Positions 20,704 to 31,943 of a stretch of DNA of 64,000 bases are shown here, piece after piece; the stretch's first letter is position 1, and every line of letters begins with the position of its first letter. The stretch spans positions 248,001 to 312,000 of the forward strand of contig PCDI01000019.1 of the NCBI GenBank assembly GCA_002778195.1, in the 5' to 3' direction. The stretch comes from Raffaelea ambrosiae. Lineage: Eukaryota > Ascomycota > Sordariomycetes > Ophiostomatales > Ophiostomataceae. The notes under the pieces were generated by a model. It was not told the origin of the DNA, searched no databases, and saw only the letters and a list, made by a program, of their open reading frames with translations. The translations under genes were made by a program, and so were the position numbers.

Positions 20704-23700
20704 TTACGCAAAAACTGTGGTCCGGCCTAGGCCACCGGCCACCGCCCGGATCTTCGACCCAATCTCCAGCGGACTCCCCTCGTACACCACAAAGTGCTCC
20801 TGGGGCGCGGTCGCCGCCTCCGCCTTGTGGCCCAGCAGCTTGTACACGTTGGTCGATACCAGGTCCAGCGCCGTCTTCTCCGTCAGCCGCCCGCCGCCGT
20901 TCTTGTAGACAATGCCCGCCAGCAGCGCCAGGTCCCGGAACAGCCAGTCCTCCTCCAGGCCAATCGCCACCACCACGCCCGCGTCCAGCAGCTTGTCGAT
21001 CGCCGTGCCGTTGGTCAGCGGCGCCCCGGACAGCGCCCGCCGCTCCTCCCAGGCGTTCGCGTACGACTGCAGCGGCGCCAGCACCACGCCCACGTCGGCC
21101 GCTGCCAGCGCGTCCGCCACCAGATAGGACTCGGCACCGCCCAGCAGGACCAGCCGAATCTTGGATGCGCTGCCGCCGCTGCTGGTCGCCTCGACCTCCT
21201 TCTTGACCTGCAGAATCGACGCAATCGTGTCGGCGCTGTGCACGGTAATGGCCAGCGGGAGCGTGCCGGCGACCACCTGGGCCAGGTAGGCCTTTTCCGA
21301 GTACGGCTCGACCGTTTCGGTAGTAGTAGTCGTAGTGGTAGCAGCAGCAGCAGCATCATCAACCGCGGCCAGCAGCTTCTTCCGCAGGGCCCCCACGGCC
21401 GACGAGATCGACGGCGTGCTGCCCTGCTTGGCATCCAGACTCAGCGTATAGTGCAGCGCGGCGTCGGGGGCAAACACGGCCTTGGCGTCGAGCGTGGTGT
21501 GCGCGCCGGTCAGGAAGCCGGCGCTGGTGCCGAAATGCGAGAACCCACCGCGGAAGGACGGCGCAGACACGGCGCGCGTCACGCCGTAGCGCAGGGCAAT
21601 GTGCAGCTTCTTGGTGTCCAGCGCGAGGCCGTCGACGCCGCGGCTGAAGATGTCGGGGGAGGCCCCGTTGCTGGTCGAGGCCTCGGCATCGATCTCGGCG
21701 AGCCCGAGATGGGCACCAAAAGCAGTGAGCGCCGGGGTCAGGTAGCCGTTCCTCAGGTGGACGACGCGGTTCTTGTTTGTGTTGTCAGCCGCCTGGGCTG
21801 CCTGCAGCTGTTCGGTGCAGGCACCCACGCAGGTGACGCGGCCCTGGGACACGGCCACATTGACGACGGTCTCTTCTTCGCCAGAAGAGAGAACATCATC
21901 GTCTTCGGCTTTGACACCCTCCAGGAACACCTTGTTCACGCCGGTAAACACGACATCGCCGGCCACGTCGACCGGCTCTTGCGATGCCTTCTCGGCCAGC
22001 GTCTCGTCGGGCACAATCGGCGTCGTGGCCGCACCACGGGCGGTCGCCGGCTTCACCAGCTCGACCGGGTCGTCAAACTGGGCGGTGCCGTCGATCCAGA
22101 CCTGGGCGGGGGTGGCACCGACGCTCAGCGGGTCGCTGTCCCAGACGACGACGTCGGCATCGAAGCCCGCCTTGACGCGGCCGATGCGGTTGCCCAGTCC
22201 CAGGCGCTCGGCGGGCGCGGTGGTGACGGACGCCAGGGCGGCGTGGTAGGGCAGGCCGTAGTGGTAGGCCTTGGCGGCCTCGAAGAGGACGTGCTGGGCA
22301 TTGAGGACCGGGTTGTCGCTGACGTAGATCGGGGTCAGGCCGTTGTCCCACAGGATCTTGCCGGCGTACTCGGAGGCCACGTAGGACTCGGCCTTGTAGT
22401 ACATGTTGTCGGCAAAGAGCGCCGAGGCGGGCGCGCCAAACTTGTCGGCGCCCCAGGCGCGCTTGAGCACCTCGGGCACCAGGAACGTCTGGTGGGCGTG
22501 GTGGAAGGCGCGGACGGGGAAGCGGAACTCGTTGGTGTGGTCGACAAAGGCCTCGAGATCGGGGATGGTGTAGCAGTGCGTGTTGACGTAGACCTGGCCG
22601 CGCAGGACGGCGGCCAGCGTGTCCCACTGGAGGTCCTGGGGCAGATAGGCCGTGAGGACACGCTGGAGACGCAGCAGGTCGGCCTCGGACGTCGCGTTGC
22701 CGTCGCTCGCGGACGGGGAGGCACCGATCGCGGTTTCGGCCGCGCGGCACCAGTCGTCCTGGGACTGCACGAGGGCGGCGGCCTGGTCAAAGGCGTGGCG
22801 GAACTCCCAGCTCTCGCCGAGCCTGCTCACCGGGCCGCGCTCGCCGACCTTGCCGTAGACGCGCTTGGCGTTCTCGCCGCAGGCCATCTTGATGTAGCGC
22901 AGGTTCGAGTCGGGGGCAGCCAGCAGCGAGGCAATGCTCAGCTCGGGCCGGCCCTGGTCGGTGCCGACGGCGTGCTTGATGACATAGGCCTCGCCGCCAA
23001 TGTTGTTGCCAGAGCCGGGCAGGACGAGCGACGTGGTGACGCCGCCGGACTTGATGACCTGGATCTGGTGGTCCTGGGGCTGGATGCCGTCGATGGAGCG
23101 CACGTAGGGCGTGATGTCGGAGGACATCTCGTTGACGTCATCGTTGCCGCGCAGGCTGGGCAGCGAGTCGACGCCGGAGTGGCTGTGCATGTCGATGATG
23201 CCGGCCGTGAGGGGGCGGCCGTGGGCGTGGTACACGACCGTCGACGACGAAAGGGCGGCGGGGTCCAGATTCGGGGCGACGCTCTTGATCAGACCGTTCT
23301 CGAGGTAGACGTCGGCGGCGATCCAGGAGTAGCCCTTGCCGGCGCGGGCGTCGTCGGCGGAGGTGCCCGCAGCCGGCTCGCCGACCCAGACGGTGGCGTT
23401 GCGGATGAGCGTGGGCTTCTGGCCGGCGACAAACCGGGCATTCTGGGCGCGGCCGAGGCCGGCGGGCTCCTGGGGCAGGCTGTGCAGGGTGGCGCACGTG
23501 GCCAGGTTCTGCCGCAGCTTCTCGAGCGAGAGCTGGCCATAGCCGGAGTCGAACTGCTGCTCCTCGCTCGAGCGGCGCAGCTGGTTCCACTGGGCGAAGC
23601 CGATGAAGAGCAGACAGCCGAGGGCGACGATGCGCAGGAGGCGACTGCGGCGACGGAACGAGCGCGGGCCAGCAGCCCAGCGGGCGAAGACCGGCGGCTC

Positions 23701-23748
23701 GGCGACGGCCGTGTAGGGAGGGAGGAGGTGGTCTCCTTTGCTATCCAT
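20704..23748 (-). CDS. Membrane-anchored tandem amidohydrolase (two domains, second lacks the metal motif)
   Basis: A single exon of 1014 residues. Residues 38-56 (LLRIVALGCLLFIGFAQW) form one membrane span after a basic stretch (RSFRRRSR), suggesting a type II anchor with an extracytoplasmic enzyme. The first amidohydrolase domain has the metal motif IDMHSHSGVDSLP (His188, His190), later histidines in VNTHCYTIPDL and RAFHHAHQTF, and an acid in IYVSDNPVLNA, followed by AGFDADVVVWDSDPL. Residues of about 600-1014 repeat the layout (DVVFTGVNKVFL, VVHLRNGYLTPALTAFGAHL), but the HxH position reads AFGAH, so the second unit is probably non-catalytic. Related fungal proteins are annotated only as amidohydrolases; the substrate is unknown. 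A 13-base C run (coding strand) lies in the leader 56 bases before the ATG. Confidence 0.88.
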   Translation of the reverse strand: MDSKGDHLLPPYTAVAEPPVFARWAAGPRSFRRRSRLLRIVALGCLLFIGFAQWNQLRRSSEEQQFDSGYGQLSLEKLRQNLATCATLHSLPQEPAGLGRAQNARFVAGQKPTLIRNATVWVGEPAAGTSADDARAGKGYSWIAADVYLENGLIKSVAPNLDPAALSSSTVVYHAHGRPLTAGIIDMHSHSGVDSLPSLRGNDDVNEMSSDITPYVRSIDGIQPQDHQIQVIKSGGVTTSLVLPGSGNNIGGEAYVIKHAVGTDQGRPELSIASLLAAPDSNLRYIKMACGENAKRVYGKVGERGPVSRLGESWEFRHAFDQAAALVQSQDDWCRAAETAIGASPSASDGNATSEADLLRLQRVLTAYLPQDLQWDTLAAVLRGQVYVNTHCYTIPDLEAFVDHTNEFRFPVRAFHHAHQTFLVPEVLKRAWGADKFGAPASALFADNMYYKAESYVASEYAGKILWDNGLTPIYVSDNPVLNAQHVLFEAAKAYHYGLPYHAALASVTTAPAERLGLGNRIGRVKAGFDADVVVWDSDPLSVGATPAQVWIDGTAQFDDPVELVKPATARGAATTPIVPDETLAEKASQEPVDVAGDVVFTGVNKVFLEGVKAEDDDVLSSGEEETVVNVAVSQGRVTCVGACTEQLQAAQAADNTNKNRVVHLRNGYLTPALTAFGAHLGLAEIDAEASTSNGASPDIFSRGVDGLALDTKKLHIALRYGVTRAVSAPSFRGGFSHFGTSAGFLTGAHTTLDAKAVFAPDAALHYTLSLDAKQGSTPSISSAVGALRKKLLAAVDDAAAAATTTTTTTETVEPYSEKAYLAQVVAGTLPLAITVHSADTIASILQVKKEVEATSSGGSASKIRLVLLGGAESYLVADALAAADVGVVLAPLQSYANAWEERRALSGAPLTNGTAIDKLLDAGVVVAIGLEEDWLFRDLALLAGIVYKNGGGRLTEKTALDLVSTNVYKLLGHKAEAATAPQEHFVVYEGSPLEIGSKIRAVAGGLGRTTVFA

Positions 23749-24748
23749 GCTTGGGAGGAGGAATGGTTCACAGAATCAGAGCATTGGATTTGTGGTGAGG
23801 GGAGGGGGGGGGGGGGAGAGTGAGCAAGAACGAGAAGAGGAGAAGAGAGGAAAAGAAGAGCGGCCAAAAAATAGGAAGAAGATCCAAAGAGGAAGGTGAG
23901 AAAGCCAAAAAGAGAAAAGAAAAGACAAGAAGGCGAAAAGGAACGATTAGAAAGCAAAGAGGCGGGAATGAGCCTAGTGATGGTTAAGATGTTCTGAAGA
24001 TCTCGCTAGCCGACAGCACAGGACAGGCCCCCGCCGGCACGCTGAAAGACCGTTAGGAACGCGGGATTGGGCAGGGTTTCAGAAGCTTCACTGGAATCGC
24101 GGCACGATGGCGTGCGACTCGGGGCATCTTATCTCAACATGGTGACATTTCCGCGGTATTTGTGGTAGTGATTTCTAGGCACGCGGGATCCAAGCTTCCG
24201 ACCGAGGAAGTAGTAGTAAGCTCCTTCCCTTCTTGTCGACTGCGGGGCCGTAGGTCGATAGCTCCATAGGTTGGGAGCTGCCCCTAGACAGCTGGGCGCT
24301 CCAGTGCGTGTCTCCGTGTTGCCTGGGATTGGTGCCCGCCGACCGCGGAGAATGGAGCTTGGAGCTTGGATGGGAGCTTGGCAAGCCTTGCATACAGAGG
24401 CTGGAGAGCTTCGTAGATACGAGCTCCGTGGGCTTGTGCGGTTTGGGGGGCATCCCCGTGATGCGCATTGCCCGTAGAATTGCGGCTCTTTTGAGGCTCA
24501 AACGCCCAATGAGGCGCTTCGAGGGACTTGAAGGGACGTCAACGAACAGGACTTTTCTACACGGAATATTGGAGAAAAGTTTGTGCGAATTCATCCTTTG
24601 CTTGATGCCACTATTTCGACTGGATTCCACTCAAAACCCCCCAACTTGCGCCTGTGATGCTCCGTGTTCTCGACAGTCCCATGCAGCCCCAGATGACCTG
24701 CTTCTCATAACAGCACGGATTCACCGTGGCTGGAAAACACCTTCAGCC
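23749..24748. other. Intergenic region upstream of the amidohydrolase
   Basis: Next to the amidohydrolase ATG the + strand shows a 13-base G run (23804-23816) and a purine-rich stretch to about 23960 (pyrimidine-rich leader on the gene strand). The remainder to 24748 shows no coding signal and includes the 3' flank of the oxidoreductase gene. Confidence 0.5.
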
Positions 24749-25949
24749 CTACGCACCCACATCCTTCAGCGCACCCCCTTGCTCGCCCGACACCAGCATC
24801 GCCTCCAGCACCTGCAGATCCAGCAGCGCCTCCTCCGGCGACTGCCGCGGGTCCGCCTGGCCAGCCGCAATGCTCTTGGCGAACGCCGCAAACTCGGCCA
24901 CCACGCCCGTCACCTCGCTCTGCGGGTAGACCGCCCGGTCGCCAAAGTCGAGCACCGACGCGGGCGTCGTCGTCGACTGTCCGCGCTTCACCACGGTCAC
25001 CTTGTTGGGCGTCCACGTCACGCTGCCCTCCGTCGTCACCACGCCGACCTCCAGATCCGGCCCAAACTCGGTGCCAAAGGACATGCTGAGCACGCCGCTC
25101 GCGCCGCCCGCCGTGATGGCCACGGCCCGCAGCGTGTCCACCGGCGGCAGGATCGGCTGCAGCTGGGCCGAGAAGCACGACAGCTGGGCGATTTCGTTCT
25201 TGTTTGGGTTCTCCTGGGTGGCCGCCGCCGTCAGCAGCGCCCGCAGCGCCGCAATGTAGTGCACGCCGCCGTCCAGCAGAAACCCGCCCGGGTGCGTGGG
25301 CACCTTGCGCCAGGGCGTGTTGAAGTACGCGCCGTCGGGCGTCACCAGCTTGGAGTGGTTCACGTGGAACGACACGACGTCGCCGCCGATGGCGCGGACC
25401 TGCTCCTCAGCGGCCTGCAGAGAGCGCTGGTACCGGTAGTTCTCGGCGACGGCCCAGATTTGGCCCTGGGCCTTGTAGCCGCCGCTGCCGCCGCCGCCGT
25501 CCTTGTTGTACGCCTGGATCAGGGTCTTGGCCGTCGCGACCGTCTCGGCGACGGGCTTCTCGCTGATCACATGCTTGCCAGCCGCCAGGATCCGGGGCAC
25601 GATCTTGGGCTGCAGGGCAATGGGCAGGCACAGGGCAACGGCGGCGATGTCCGCGCGCGCGAGCAGACTCGCGAGGCCGCGGCCCTCAACCGCCGGCTCG
25701 TCATAGTAGACGTCGACCTTGCTGTCGGTGGCCTGGACCTTGGCGGCCAGGCCCTCGGCCGTCTTCTGCGAGCGCGAGTAGATGGCCTTGAGGGCGAGCA
25801 GGTCGCAGGCCTCGATGGCGGGGAGGTGTTCTGATCGTTTGTTAGCTTCAGAGAGCATACTCTAAAGAGACAAAGGATTCTCAAGAACACCAATACGTAC
25901 CTCGCTGGGCAAAGATGCCTGCACCCAACAAAGCAATGCCAATGGCCAT
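24749..25949 (-). CDS. Gfo/Idh/MocA family NAD(P)-dependent oxidoreductase
   Basis: Exons 25949-25901 and 25830-24749 (70-base intron, donor GTACGT, branch GCTAAC) give 376 residues. Exon 1 carries the dinucleotide-binding start MAIGIALLGAGIFAQRG with the GxGxxA-type loop. HLPAI, IALQPKIVPRILAAGKHVI, the catalytic-lysine motif SEKPVA and GGFLLDGGVHYIAALRALL follow, matching the GFO/IDH/MocA N- and C-terminal domains. The sequence resembles the yeast YMR315W type, an NADPH-linked cytosolic oxidoreductase of unclear natural substrate. No targeting signal is seen. Enzymes of this family oxidise or reduce sugar-like carbonyls, but the exact reaction cannot be read from sequence. Confidence 0.92.
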
Positions 25950-27062
25950 TCTGGAGAAGTGGGTTGCGTGTGGAGAGTGGCAATGCTCGATCAAGACTGG
26001 ACAAAAGTCAGAGGGTCTGGTTTTCTTGAGTTCGACGACAATGGGCCCCAGACGCACCTCAGTCGTCGTTGTGGATGCTTTTCACCCTTCTTATATTCTT
26101 TTTTTTTTCTGTTCGTCTCTCGGTCCGACTTCTCGCTCAAATGGCGTGTCTCTTGAATTACGATGGTCTTGTGCTCTGTGTCTCTCTGCTGAAACTTGCA
26201 TCGGCTGTTTCTGGACAATCCCGCCACCGAGTGTTCGCTGCTGTGCAACTCGGGTTCTGCTGTGTGTCTCGTTAGAAGTCTCCCTGTGCTCTCACTGTGT
26301 TTTTTTTTTCCTCGCTGCCTTTTGTCTTATCCTGGGGACCATCGCCATAGCCCCACAGCGGCTTGGCACCCAGACCCAGTGCTCTCAATAATGTTGACAA
26401 TTCTAGGAGGACAATTGGAAGGCGCGAATCGAGGTGGGCGGCAGGACCTTCCCCAACCCCTCGCTAGCTCGCCCACTAAGACCCAAATGGCCCAACGCTG
26501 TAGTACACTGCCGGTGATTTACTATGTACCAGCAACAGAACAATGTATTGATTACTTGGCTTCTACATCGCCGTCGACAACTTCACGTACGTCAGTACAA
26601 GCATCATTTGGTGGCGTGGACAACATGGCTGTTTCTACCGCTGTTTGCCTTTTCATCTGTCGGCTCTCAACCGTCAAATAAACTTGCCAATTTGACATTT
26701 TGGATTTTCGTAGAACTGGTCACAATGCTGAATGCTCTCACAACACAACTTGAAACCAACATCAAGATTTCCTTAATAAAATAGACACCGTGTTTGCTTG
26801 GGGTTGGTCTGTAAAAATAGGATCCCTCAAAATTACAAAAAAGAAGTAGTAGCAAGACACAAAAAAAGAACAAACACACAAAGAACAAGAATTCAAAGTC
26901 CCCCAAAGCCTCAAAAAGGTCCGTGTGATGAGTCCCGAAAAACGCCTTCCCTAGAAGTCATAGAAGAGACAAGAAAAAAAAAACACACACAAAAAAGAGA
27001 ACCCAGTCTCTCATGCAGTACACCGGATTTTCTTGTCATGCACATGCCAACCCTCCTCTCTA
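25950..27062. other. Intergenic region between the oxidoreductase and kinesin genes
   Basis: Promoter side of the oxidoreductase (T-rich on the + strand near 26090-26110) and the 3' flank of the kinesin gene (A-rich near 26820-26990). No credible coding region or RNA gene was seen. Confidence 0.5.
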
Positions 27063-30000
27063 CTATCGCCACACAACACTATGCCGGTGCGATGCCGACT
27101 CCTTCTTTGCACTGCCGTTGACGCCCACACTCGCTTGGCCCATCGCCGCACTGCCAATAGTAATGCGCCGTGCCTTGCTGGCGTCCGCTGTCAACGGCCG
27201 GACGTCACGAGCTCGCTCCCGTGGTGACCCGGATATGGTGCTGCTGTTGCTGCTGCTGTCCAGTCGTAAGCTGCCCCCCAGGTTCATACGCCGCACCTGT
27301 CCAGGCGTCAGCGCCATCGACCGGCTGGCCGCACCCTCGCGGGAAGACCGACCGGCACCGCTGCTACCGCTTCCGCTGCCGCTTCCGCTGCTGTGGTTTG
27401 CACTGTCACTCGGCGGCGAACACGCAATCGGCGGCGAGCGCCTCTCAGCGCTGCGTCGACGCTGCCGTGATATGCCATTGGTCGAGCTGGCCAGTCCGCC
27501 CGAGGTGCTGCTACTGCTGCCGCTGCCACTGCCTCCATACGACCCCGACACTCTATGGTGGCCACCCACGGAGAACCGCCGCACGCCGCTGCTGCTGCCG
27601 CCGGACGAAGACAGTCTGGCACCGCCTGGGCCGATCGAGGCCGACATGGACGGGCGGTGGTGATGCTGATGCTGCTGGGCCTTCTTGGCCGAGTGGATGG
27701 CCGACCGGAGCTTCTTGGCGTCCAGGGTCGATGTCAGGTCCATGGTATCGTCGTCGGCGTCCGAGTGGCCGCCCGACGACGATGTGTCCGAAGCCGCCGC
27801 CGACGACGACTGCCGTGGGGACGAACGCGACTTGTCTCCCTCTGCGGTGGGTGGTGGTGTGTTCTCGTCGAGAGTCATCGACGACAGCGCGCTGGCCAGC
27901 TTGGGGCTCATCGTCGTCCCGCTGAAGCTGGGGATGCGGGACGCGCCCCCGGGCGACAAGGACGACTTGCGCTGCGACGATGCCTGGGACAGGCTGCGCA
28001 GAGGCGAGAACACGCGCGGCTTCACCTTCTCGGGCGTGTCCGAGTCGGACGAGTTTGCCAGAGCCACCTTGGACAGCGTCGGCGGCGGCGGAAGGCCAGT
28101 GGGCGAGTCGCTGCCACTGTGATTGGCAATGTAGCTCTTTTGCATGGACATGCGCGGCTTGGACAGGAAGCCCGCCTGGAACCGGCTCGGCTTGATTGTC
28201 GAAGCTGTGAGAATGGGCTGTCCTCCGCCGGGCGGCAGCACGGACGGTTCGGGCGGCGCGGCCAGGAACGACGACGGGCTGGATGCATTGCCGTCGTCTT
28301 CGTTGTCGGCCAAGTCACTGCGGCTGAGGTAGGCTGGAAGGGCGACAGGCCGCGGCAGATCGGGAGAGGCTGGCGATCCAGGCGATCCCGGCGATCCCGG
28401 CGATCCCGGCGTGGCCTCTTCAGGGAGTTCTTGGACGGTGTCCATGGTCTGCAGGGTAGACGGCGGTGGCGGTGGTGGTGGCACGATGGCGGCGGTGCTC
28501 TCTGCGAGCGGGACAGACTCCTCCTGCTGCTGTGGCACGCTCGCTGGCTGCTCTTGCGGCGCTGGTTCGGCTATGCTCGCGGGTGCCCGCTTGGCCGGCG
28601 AGCCAGCAAATTTCTGCGGCGTCTGCGCAAAGTCGGCCAGGGTGCCCTCTTCCGACTCGTCGTCTCTCCACCGCACGCTCCGCTTCGACGCTGCTAGCGG
28701 CGTCGACTTCTTCTTGATGGGGGTAAACGCCACGCCCTTGCGTGTGGCGCTGCCGAACAGCTTCCGACGCCGCGGCGAAGCCCGGCTCGGCGATCCCGCG
28801 TCCATCGACGGCCGCGAGGAGGCTCGCTTGGGCGGCATTCCACCGCCGCCAGCCGTGGCCTTCTTCTTTTTGGGCGTGCCGCGCAGCGATGGCGGGAACA
28901 TGTAGTTGTCGCCTCCCAGGCCGGACGAGGAAGACAACGAGGCGGAAGCAGTGTCGGGCTTCACGACCTGGGTCACGGCCGAGGTGCCCGACGCGAGGAG
29001 GCGCTTGACGAGCGTCTGGCCGTGCGCGACGGCCTCTTCGCGGCCCATGGACAGCGTGGGCGCCAGGCAGGCCAGCATCTCAAACTGCGCCGCCAGCAGC
29101 GTCTTGGCCATGTCGTCGTTGGCCATGCTGGCCTTGTCCTGCTCCATGATTTCGAGGTACGCCTCGCGGGCAAAGTTGGCCTTGAGCAGCTCGGTCTCGC
29201 GGGTCAGGCTGGCAATGGCCTCGGCCGGGTCGGCGGCGACGCTGTCGGCCACGGCCGCGGTGATCTGGGTGATGCTGTGCTGCAGCGCCGAGTCGAGCGG
29301 GCGCTCCCAGTTGCAGCGCTGGATCTTGTGGTGCAGGTGGTGGCGGCTGTTCTCGAGCTCGGCCAGGATGCCGCGGGCGGTCTTGCGCAGCGGTGCCAGG
29401 CCCGCCGGCATCACCTCGTAGCCGTCGTCGGTCGCGGGATCGTCGTCTCCGTGCGCCACGCACGTATCGTCAAAGGCGGCCGCCCAGGCCGACAACAGGC
29501 CGATGCGGCGCTCAATGTAGCGCAGCTTCTTCATGTCGGCGACCTTTTGCTGGCGGTCGGGCGCGGCGTTGTCGTAAGCGACGCGCAGACGCTGGATGCC
29601 CTCGCGGGTGACGGCGTCCAGCTTGTCGAGCTGCTTGCGCACCTTCTGGCCAAAGGTCTTCTCGGCGTCCTTTTGCTGCGCCTTGAGCTCGTTGATGAGG
29701 ACCATCTGCTCGTCAATCTTGACCAGAAAGTCCTTGACGTGGCGGTTGACGTTGAAGACATTGCGCGTGACTTTGGTCTGGATGTTCTTGGCGCGGTTGG
29801 CGTAGCGCAGCGTGTTCTGGGTCTCGTCAAAGTGGGCGCTGGACGGGCTGACGCACACAATCATGACCGTCTTGCAGTTGCCGCCCAGCGAGAACTTGAG
29901 CAGGCGCGTCAGCTTGCTGTTGCGGTAGGGCACGTGGTTGCGGTGGCGCACGTCGCACAGCGCGTTGATGCAGCCGCCCAGGGCCAGCAGCGACTTGTTG

Positions 30001-31128
30001 ATGTTGGCGCCCTCGAGCAGGCGGTCGCCGCGGTTCTTGGTGGCGCTGGCGCGCTCGCTGCCGGCCAGGTCGATGATGCTCAGCGTGGCCATGGTGTGCG
30101 GCTCGTTGACGCTGGCGTTGCGGTCGCGCTGGGCGACGTTGATCTGCAGCACGGCGTGCGACCGCGACGACACCGCGTTGGCCTCGGTGGGCGACACCGT
30201 GCGGTACTCGTTGCCCTGCACAATCATGTCCATGACCTCCTGCACGTCCTTGGGGTGGTGGCTGGTCAGCCCGGCCACCGTCACCGCGTGGTTGGTGTCC
30301 TCGCGCAGCATCAGCCCCTGCTTGCCGCTGCTGCCGCCGGGCACCAGCAGGTCCCGGATCGTCTCGTTGTAGATCTCCAGGTATGACAGCGACAGCTCCG
30401 TGACCTTTTCGTCCCTGCGCTCGTTGATCTTCTCAAACAGCTCCTGCATGGTCAGGAAGATGATGCCCGGCTGCTGGGCCGTGCCCGTGATGGTGTGCGT
30501 CTTGCCGCAGCCCGTCGCGCCGTAGGCAAAGACGGTGGCGTTGTAGCCGTCCATGACGCTGTCCAGCAGGCCCTTGGTGGTGCCTTCGTAGACGTCCATC
30601 TGGGTGGCGTTGTCGTCGAAGATGCGGTCGAACGCGAAGACCTGGTCCTTGACGCGCTTGCCGGTCGTTGGGATGACCGAGCGGGAGAACTTCTGCACGG
30701 GGTTGTCCTCGGGCGGGTCGAAGACGCTGGGACGGTCAGCCACACGAGCAAGAGAGGAAGAAATCGTGACTGAGCACAGCAACAGAAACACTCTTACAGG
30801 CACTTGTCGTCCACGACTTTGATGACGGAACGCAGTCCGCGCTGGTTCAGCTTGGGCGTGGGAGCCGCGGCCATTGAGCCGTCGCCCAGGAAGAGGGTGC
30901 CATCGTCGGTCCGTTGTCTGGATCATGTTAGAATGCGCTTGTCGTCTCGGGGAGGGGGCAAAGGAGCGCGTTGTTGTCCTCACAGTTGAGCTGCTTCTCG
31001 AATGGTAAAGGGTCGCACGCGAACTGTAGCCAAGGCGGTCAGTATCAGTCTCGTTTGCATCTCCGCTGGCAGTGGTTGTGCTCACCTGCGACGACAATAG
31101 ACGACGCGCCCGGGTCGACTGGCGCCAT
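27063..31128 (-). CDS. kip3: Kinesin-8 (Kip3/Klp5/Klp6/KIF18-type) motor protein
   Basis: Exons 31128-31086, 31023-30984, 30917-30798 and 30726-27063 give 1288 residues; the three introns are 62, 66 and 71 bases. The N-terminal motor begins MAPVDPGASSIVVAVRVRPF and contains FAYGATGCGKTHTI (P-loop), NAVSSRSHAVLQ (switch I), IIDLAGSERAS (switch II) and GGNCKTVMIVCVSPS. The neck NRAKNIQTKVTRNVFNVNRH and the following coiled coil (KIDEQMVLINELKAQQKDAE) place it in kinesin-8. These are plus-end-directed motors that promote microtubule disassembly and control spindle length, chromosome congression and nuclear migration. The tail of about 550 residues is Ser/Pro/Gly-rich with basic patches and a (PGS) repeat, probably disordered and regulatory. 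The true start is the ATG giving SSIVVAVRVRPF; the two first exons are only 43 and 40 bases. Confidence 0.95.
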
Positions 31129-31943
31129 GGCAAGGGCCGCAGATCCGACGCAGACAGGTGTGGCTGAACTGAGCTCAGTTCTCGGTGGTCTCGTGGGAAC
31201 TGTCGTGATCGAGGAAGAGGCGTCTCTCTCAGGGGGAGTAGGAGGAGCTGGGAATGGAATGGAGGTAGGCCGTCTAGTAGAAACAAGGCTCGCGCTCGAG
31301 AAAGTATGAAACAAAAGGGAGAAGCAGAAAAGAAACAGAATCAATGAAAGGGGAAGAAAACAAGGGGACACAAAACAAGTATGTCTAGAATGAGAAAATC
31401 GAGAAAAGTCAACAAAGTCGCAAGGAACTGACTGAGCTGCTTGGGACTCGTCGATTGCTGTTGGTTAGTTTGTTTCTTGTCGAGTCGTCGTCCTTTCCTC
31501 CGCGTTCGCTTTGTCGTTGTCGTCAGTCGTCTGTTGGATATTTCTCTCCGCGCCGGTATCGTTGTCCACTCGTCTCTATTTTCTTCTTCAATGCCTTGCT
31601 TATTTGTTTTGGGTTTGGCTCCCGTTTGCCGGGGCAACCACAAGGAGCTTCTGCCCCACCATGGGGGTCCAGTGCCGGGGAGCAGTGCAGGAAAAGTGGA
31701 CCAATTTGCGCGACCCACAATTCTGGTTCTGTTTTCTTTTTTCCTGTTTGGGCAGCCACGACCATGTACTCGTAACTACTCTGTATGTAAAACTACTCAA
31801 TTATGTAAACAAATTTCTGCCCAGTTAGTATGTACGATATTAATACGAGCTTCAACCTTGTCCACTCCTTTGTGTTTTACCTTATGCAGGCGCCCTCCTG
31901 ACCACCGTGCATGTCGTAAGGTACGATTACACACAGGTCTTGG
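31129..31943. other. Intergenic region upstream of the kinesin gene
   Basis: The kinesin leader side (31129-31440) is purine-rich on the + strand, i.e. pyrimidine-rich on the gene strand. The rest is the 3' flank of the GH115 gene, AT-rich near 31780-31850. No gene seen. Confidence 0.5.

Noticed and set aside
20794..23823. Continuous 1009-codon open frame on the + strand opposite the amidohydrolase
   Set aside because: It is the shadow of a GC-rich gene: no domain, Arg/Gly/Val/Leu-biased composition, and the minus-strand protein has clear motifs.
24308..25834. 508-codon + frame opposite the Gfo/Idh/MocA gene
   Set aside because: Shadow frame of the GC-rich minus-strand gene; no recognisable motif.
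31045..31371. 108-codon minus frame covering the kinesin start region as a separate gene
   Set aside because: Its last residues MAPVDPGASSIVVA are exon 1 of the kinesin; the upstream part is leader sequence.
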